From positions 620,001-684,000 of the forward strand of contig JAGGDC010000001.1 of the NCBI GenBank assembly GCA_020809425.1: DNA of 64,000 nucleotides. Reading direction: 5' to 3'. Below the pieces are notes generated by a model that was given only the letters and a program-made list of their open reading frames with translations, was not told the origin of the DNA and ran no database searches. Both the position numbers and the translations under genes were made by a program. Below, piece after piece: positions 61,639 through 64,000 of this stretch (position 1 is the stretch's first letter; every line of letters begins with the position of its first letter). Source of the stretch: Candidatus Synoicihabitans palmerolidicus. GTDB taxonomy: Bacteria > Verrucomicrobiota > Verrucomicrobiia > Opitutales > Opitutaceae.

Positions 61639-61980
61639 TAGAAGGGTGGCAGCGAGACCGAGAGCCCCCACGACGACCGGGCGCCACCAGCGGATGACCC
61701 GGGCGGAGGGCTGGCGGGGGGCGAGATGGGCATCGCGTTCGAGGGCGTCGGCTTCGGCCACGAGGTCCTCGGCGATGCCGGCGTGCGGCAGGTCGCACAG
61801 GAGGGCGAGGGTCGCGTCCATGCGTTGCACGGTCTCTTTGTGGCGAGGGTCGTTGGCGCGCCAAAGTGCAAACTCGGCGGCTTCCTCGTCGGTCCAACCA
61901 GCGTCACGCCGGGCGATTTGTTCGGCGGCGTAACGGGCGGTGGCGGAGGAGTCGGAGGAGGTAAAGGGCAGTACGGCGCG
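61639..61980 (-). pseudogene. FecR-like anti-sigma factor, N-terminal part, cut by the IS630-like element
   Basis: The N-terminal FecR pattern is visible (AAEFALWRANDPRHKETVQRMD), then a linker and one membrane helix (VVVGALGLAATLL) ending at the IS. The large periplasmic FecR domain is absent. The frame is continuous with the upstream sigma-factor frame without a stop between, either a fusion or the effect of an indel that removed the sigma stop. The FecR start is therefore uncertain. Confidence 0.68.
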
Positions 61981-62434
61981 CGAGGGCAGGCCGGCGGCGG
62001 CGAAGTGCTCGACGCAGCGCTGAGTGCCGCGCGCAATCTGGGTTTTGACGGTCTCGGTGGAGACCTGGAGTAGGTTGGCGATTTGTTTGTAGGAGTGACC
62101 TTTGAGGTAGCGCAGCAGCATCACCTCACGGCAGCGGTCGGGCAGCTGGCGCAGGGCGGCGGCGAGGATCTCGAGTTCTTCCTGGTGCGTGAGTTGAATG
62201 GCGGCGTCGGCGTTATCTTCCACGACGTCGAGCAGCTCAGTTTGGGGGACAAGATGTTGCCCGGCAACTTTGCGATGGCGGAAATTAATCCAGGGCGATG
62301 TTACGCGCGGCCGTGAAAAGGAAGGCGCGCACGTGGCGCACGCGGTCGGCAGTTTTTTCACGCAGGAGACGGGCGTAGGCCTCCTGCACCACGTCGTCGA
62401 CCTCGCGCAGCTGCGGGAAACGGCCGCACAGGTA
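61965..62434 (-). pseudogene. ECF sigma factor (FecI-like), N-terminus lost at IS copy 6, one frameshift
   Basis: The minus-strand frame leaves the IS with REVDDVVQEAYARLLREK (sigma region 2). After a break near 62295 the other frame gives the linker and region 4: LRQLPDRCREVMLLRYLKGHSYKQIA, then a helix-turn-helix LLQVSTETVKTQIARG. ECF factors of this type respond with FecR-like partners to TonB-receptor signals. The first part of region 2 is not in the window. Confidence 0.8.
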
Positions 62435-64000
62435 GAGCGTGTCCCACAAGCGCAAGAGGTTGGAGAATAGGAGGTAGCGTAAAAATAAAGAGGCCGAAAC
62501 TGGGATAATGTCCTGGTTTCGGCACAAAAACGGCGTGTATAATTTGGTGTGAACAATACTACCGAAGCCGTCGCCCCGGCAGTTGCCCTGAAAACCTGGC
62601 TGCGTCCAGACCTGACTCCGGTCGGACCCAACAAAGATTACGCCGCGTTTCGCGATCAACTGGCGGGGCTCGACCAGTTGCTGGCCAACAGTCACTTGGA
62701 AGCGATGGCCGTGGACTTTGCCCGGGAAAACTGGCGGGGCGACGACGTGGCCGGGTTGCCGCGACACCTGCAGTTCGCGCGCAAGGCGCGGCGGGTGCAG
62801 GTATTGCGCATGATGCTCGGAAACATCAGCTTGCGTAAACTTTCCCTGAGCATCGTCTCCAGCGATCTGTTGGCCGACTTTTGCGGAGCACGCCGGATCG
62901 ACGGCATCAAGGGGGTCTCCCAAAGAAAGCGTGCTGGAGCGTGCGTCCAAATGCTTCACCGCCGGGCAGGTGCGCTCGATGAGCCAAGTCTTTATCGAGA
63001 TGTGCGGTGAGACGGACCGGGCGAGCGAACTGGGACTGGCTGCGGCGCAGCCGATGGATACGTGCGTGGTGGACTCGACCTACCTGCAGGCCAACATCCA
63101 TTTCCCGGTCGACTGGGTGCTCTTTCGTGACGTGAGCCGCACCCCCTAAGGCGGTGAAACTGATCCGTGCAGCGGGGTTGCGGGGTCGGATGCCGAACGA
63201 GCCGCCAGTCTTTGCCAAGCAGATGAATCGGTGGTGCATCGCGATAACCCACAGCCGACAGCGCCGCGATGCGAAGCGGGCCCCCGCAAGGGCGTGCTCC
63301 GCCAGATGAAACGCCTGCTGCGCACCATTGGCGAGCACGCCCGCCGCCACCGCGACCACCTCGCCGCCGACTACGCCCGGACCCGCTTCAGTGAGCGCCA
63401 GGCCACCTGCATCATTGCGCGCATCGACGCCATGCTCGAGCAACTGCCGGCCGCGATCAAACAGGCCCACGAACGCATCATCGGCGCGCGACCAGTGCCC
63501 AACGCCGAGAAGATCCTCCGCGTCTACGAACCCGACGTGCAGACCGTGGTCCGGGGCAAAGCGTCCGGCGAGGTCGAATTTGGCAACACCCTCATGATCA
63601 GTGAGAACGTGACGGGGTTGATCACCGATTGGCAGTTGTATCAGGGAATGGCTCCGGCCGAATGGCGTCAGTTCGACCAGAGCCTCGAGCGCCAGAATCA
63701 GTTCGACCTGAGCACCCCGATCAAAGCGGCGAGCACCGACCAAGGCTTCTCGCCCAAACGGCTGTGCGAACGCTTGGCCGAAGCCGACATTTATGACGCC
63801 ACTTGCCCCCGCGATCCGCAGCTGCTGCAACGGCGCATGCAGGAGCCGCAGTTCGTGGCGCTCCCACATCGTCGGGCTTCGACGGAAGCCCGCATCGCCA
63901 TCATCAAGCAACGCCAAGGCAAGCGATTGAGTGCCAGAGGCTTCACTAATCGCTACCGGGCGGTAGCCTGGAGCATCCTCGGTCACAACCGGTGGCTCAT
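62435..64000 (+). mobile_element. 1.8-kb insertion sequence, copy 6 (partial, runs off the window)
   Basis: Starts with GAGCGTGTCCCACAAGCGC after GGTA. The first 1,566 bp of the element are present, in the same orientation as copy 1. It truncates the sigma-factor gene; the other side is outside the window. Confidence 0.92.
62549..64000 (+). pseudogene. DDE transposase of IS copy 6, partial
   Basis: GTG start at 62549. Frame pattern as in copy 1, with the same first-site change. At the second site it reads CACCCCCTAAGG, lacking the GCTC present in copies 1, 2 and 4. A run CCCCCGC near 63280 adds a base relative to the others. Cut by the window end within the C-terminal segment. Confidence 0.75.

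Overview
The window looks like a high-GC verrucomicrobial chromosome, most probably Opitutaceae. The support is the gene set: TolB, WaaA and KdsA (an LPS-bearing outer membrane), an exosortase, a TonB receptor with a carboxypeptidase-regulatory-like N-terminus, and a surface protein ending in the C-terminal domain common in verrucomicrobial exported proteins. The taxon is an inference from gene content, since no rRNA gene is present.

Layout. 0-6 kb: housekeeping genes (mrp, tolB, sodB, tadA, infA, xerD). 6-7.8 kb: copy 1 of a 1.8-kb insertion sequence. 7.8-15.5 kb: the tail of a phosphate porin, pstS-pstC-pstA-pstB-phoU, tRNA-His, an EEP-family hydrolase, trpA and a truncated response regulator. 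15.5-17.3 kb: IS copy 2. 17.3-23.6 kb: a DruA-like fragment, ptsI, ispE, pyrF, ispD, ispF and a truncated peptide-binding lipoprotein. 23.6-25.5 kb: IS copy 3. 25.5-34.5 kb: a fabF fragment, an exosortase, an M16 peptidase, waaA and a SNF2 helicase. 34.6-43.1 kb: a broken TonB receptor carrying an IS701-like element, a surface beta-helix protein, a second pstS and the front of the phosphate porin. 43.1-45.0 kb: IS copy 4. 45-46.4 kb: remnants of a glycosyltransferase and an unknown protein. 46.4-52.5 kb: a PfkB kinase, a DUF6941-like gene, pyrG, kdsA and a lipoyl-PSBD-KAS III fusion. 52.5-60.3 kb: a minus-strand operon rsmE-kinase-response regulator-kinase, with IS copy 5 inside the first kinase. 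60.4-61.6 kb: an IS630-like element. 61.6-62.4 kb: fragments of an ECF sigma factor and a FecR-like gene. 62.4-64 kb: IS copy 6, running off the end.

How the genes fit together. The 34.6-43.1 kb block (TonB receptor, surface protein, PstS, porin, with Pho-box-like repeats) and the 7.8-13.2 kb block (porin tail, PstS, PstCAB, PhoU) look like two halves of one phosphate-acquisition locus, now separated at right ends of the same IS. WaaA and KdsA serve the Kdo/lipid A pathway. IspD, IspE and IspF are three consecutive MEP-pathway steps. The kinase operon is a multi-step phosphorelay.

State of the sequence. About half of the larger genes are intact. Many others carry single-base frameshifts, often in G, C or T runs, or in-frame stops, and four of the five complete IS copies join unrelated gene pieces. 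This fits either a genome in active decay through IS expansion (as reported for host-restricted Opitutaceae symbionts such as 'Candidatus Didemnitutus mandelae') or a draft assembly with indel errors and repeat-mediated misjoins. The sequence alone cannot separate these. The most novel intact gene is the lipoyl domain-PSBD-KAS III fusion at 50.9-52.5 kb.
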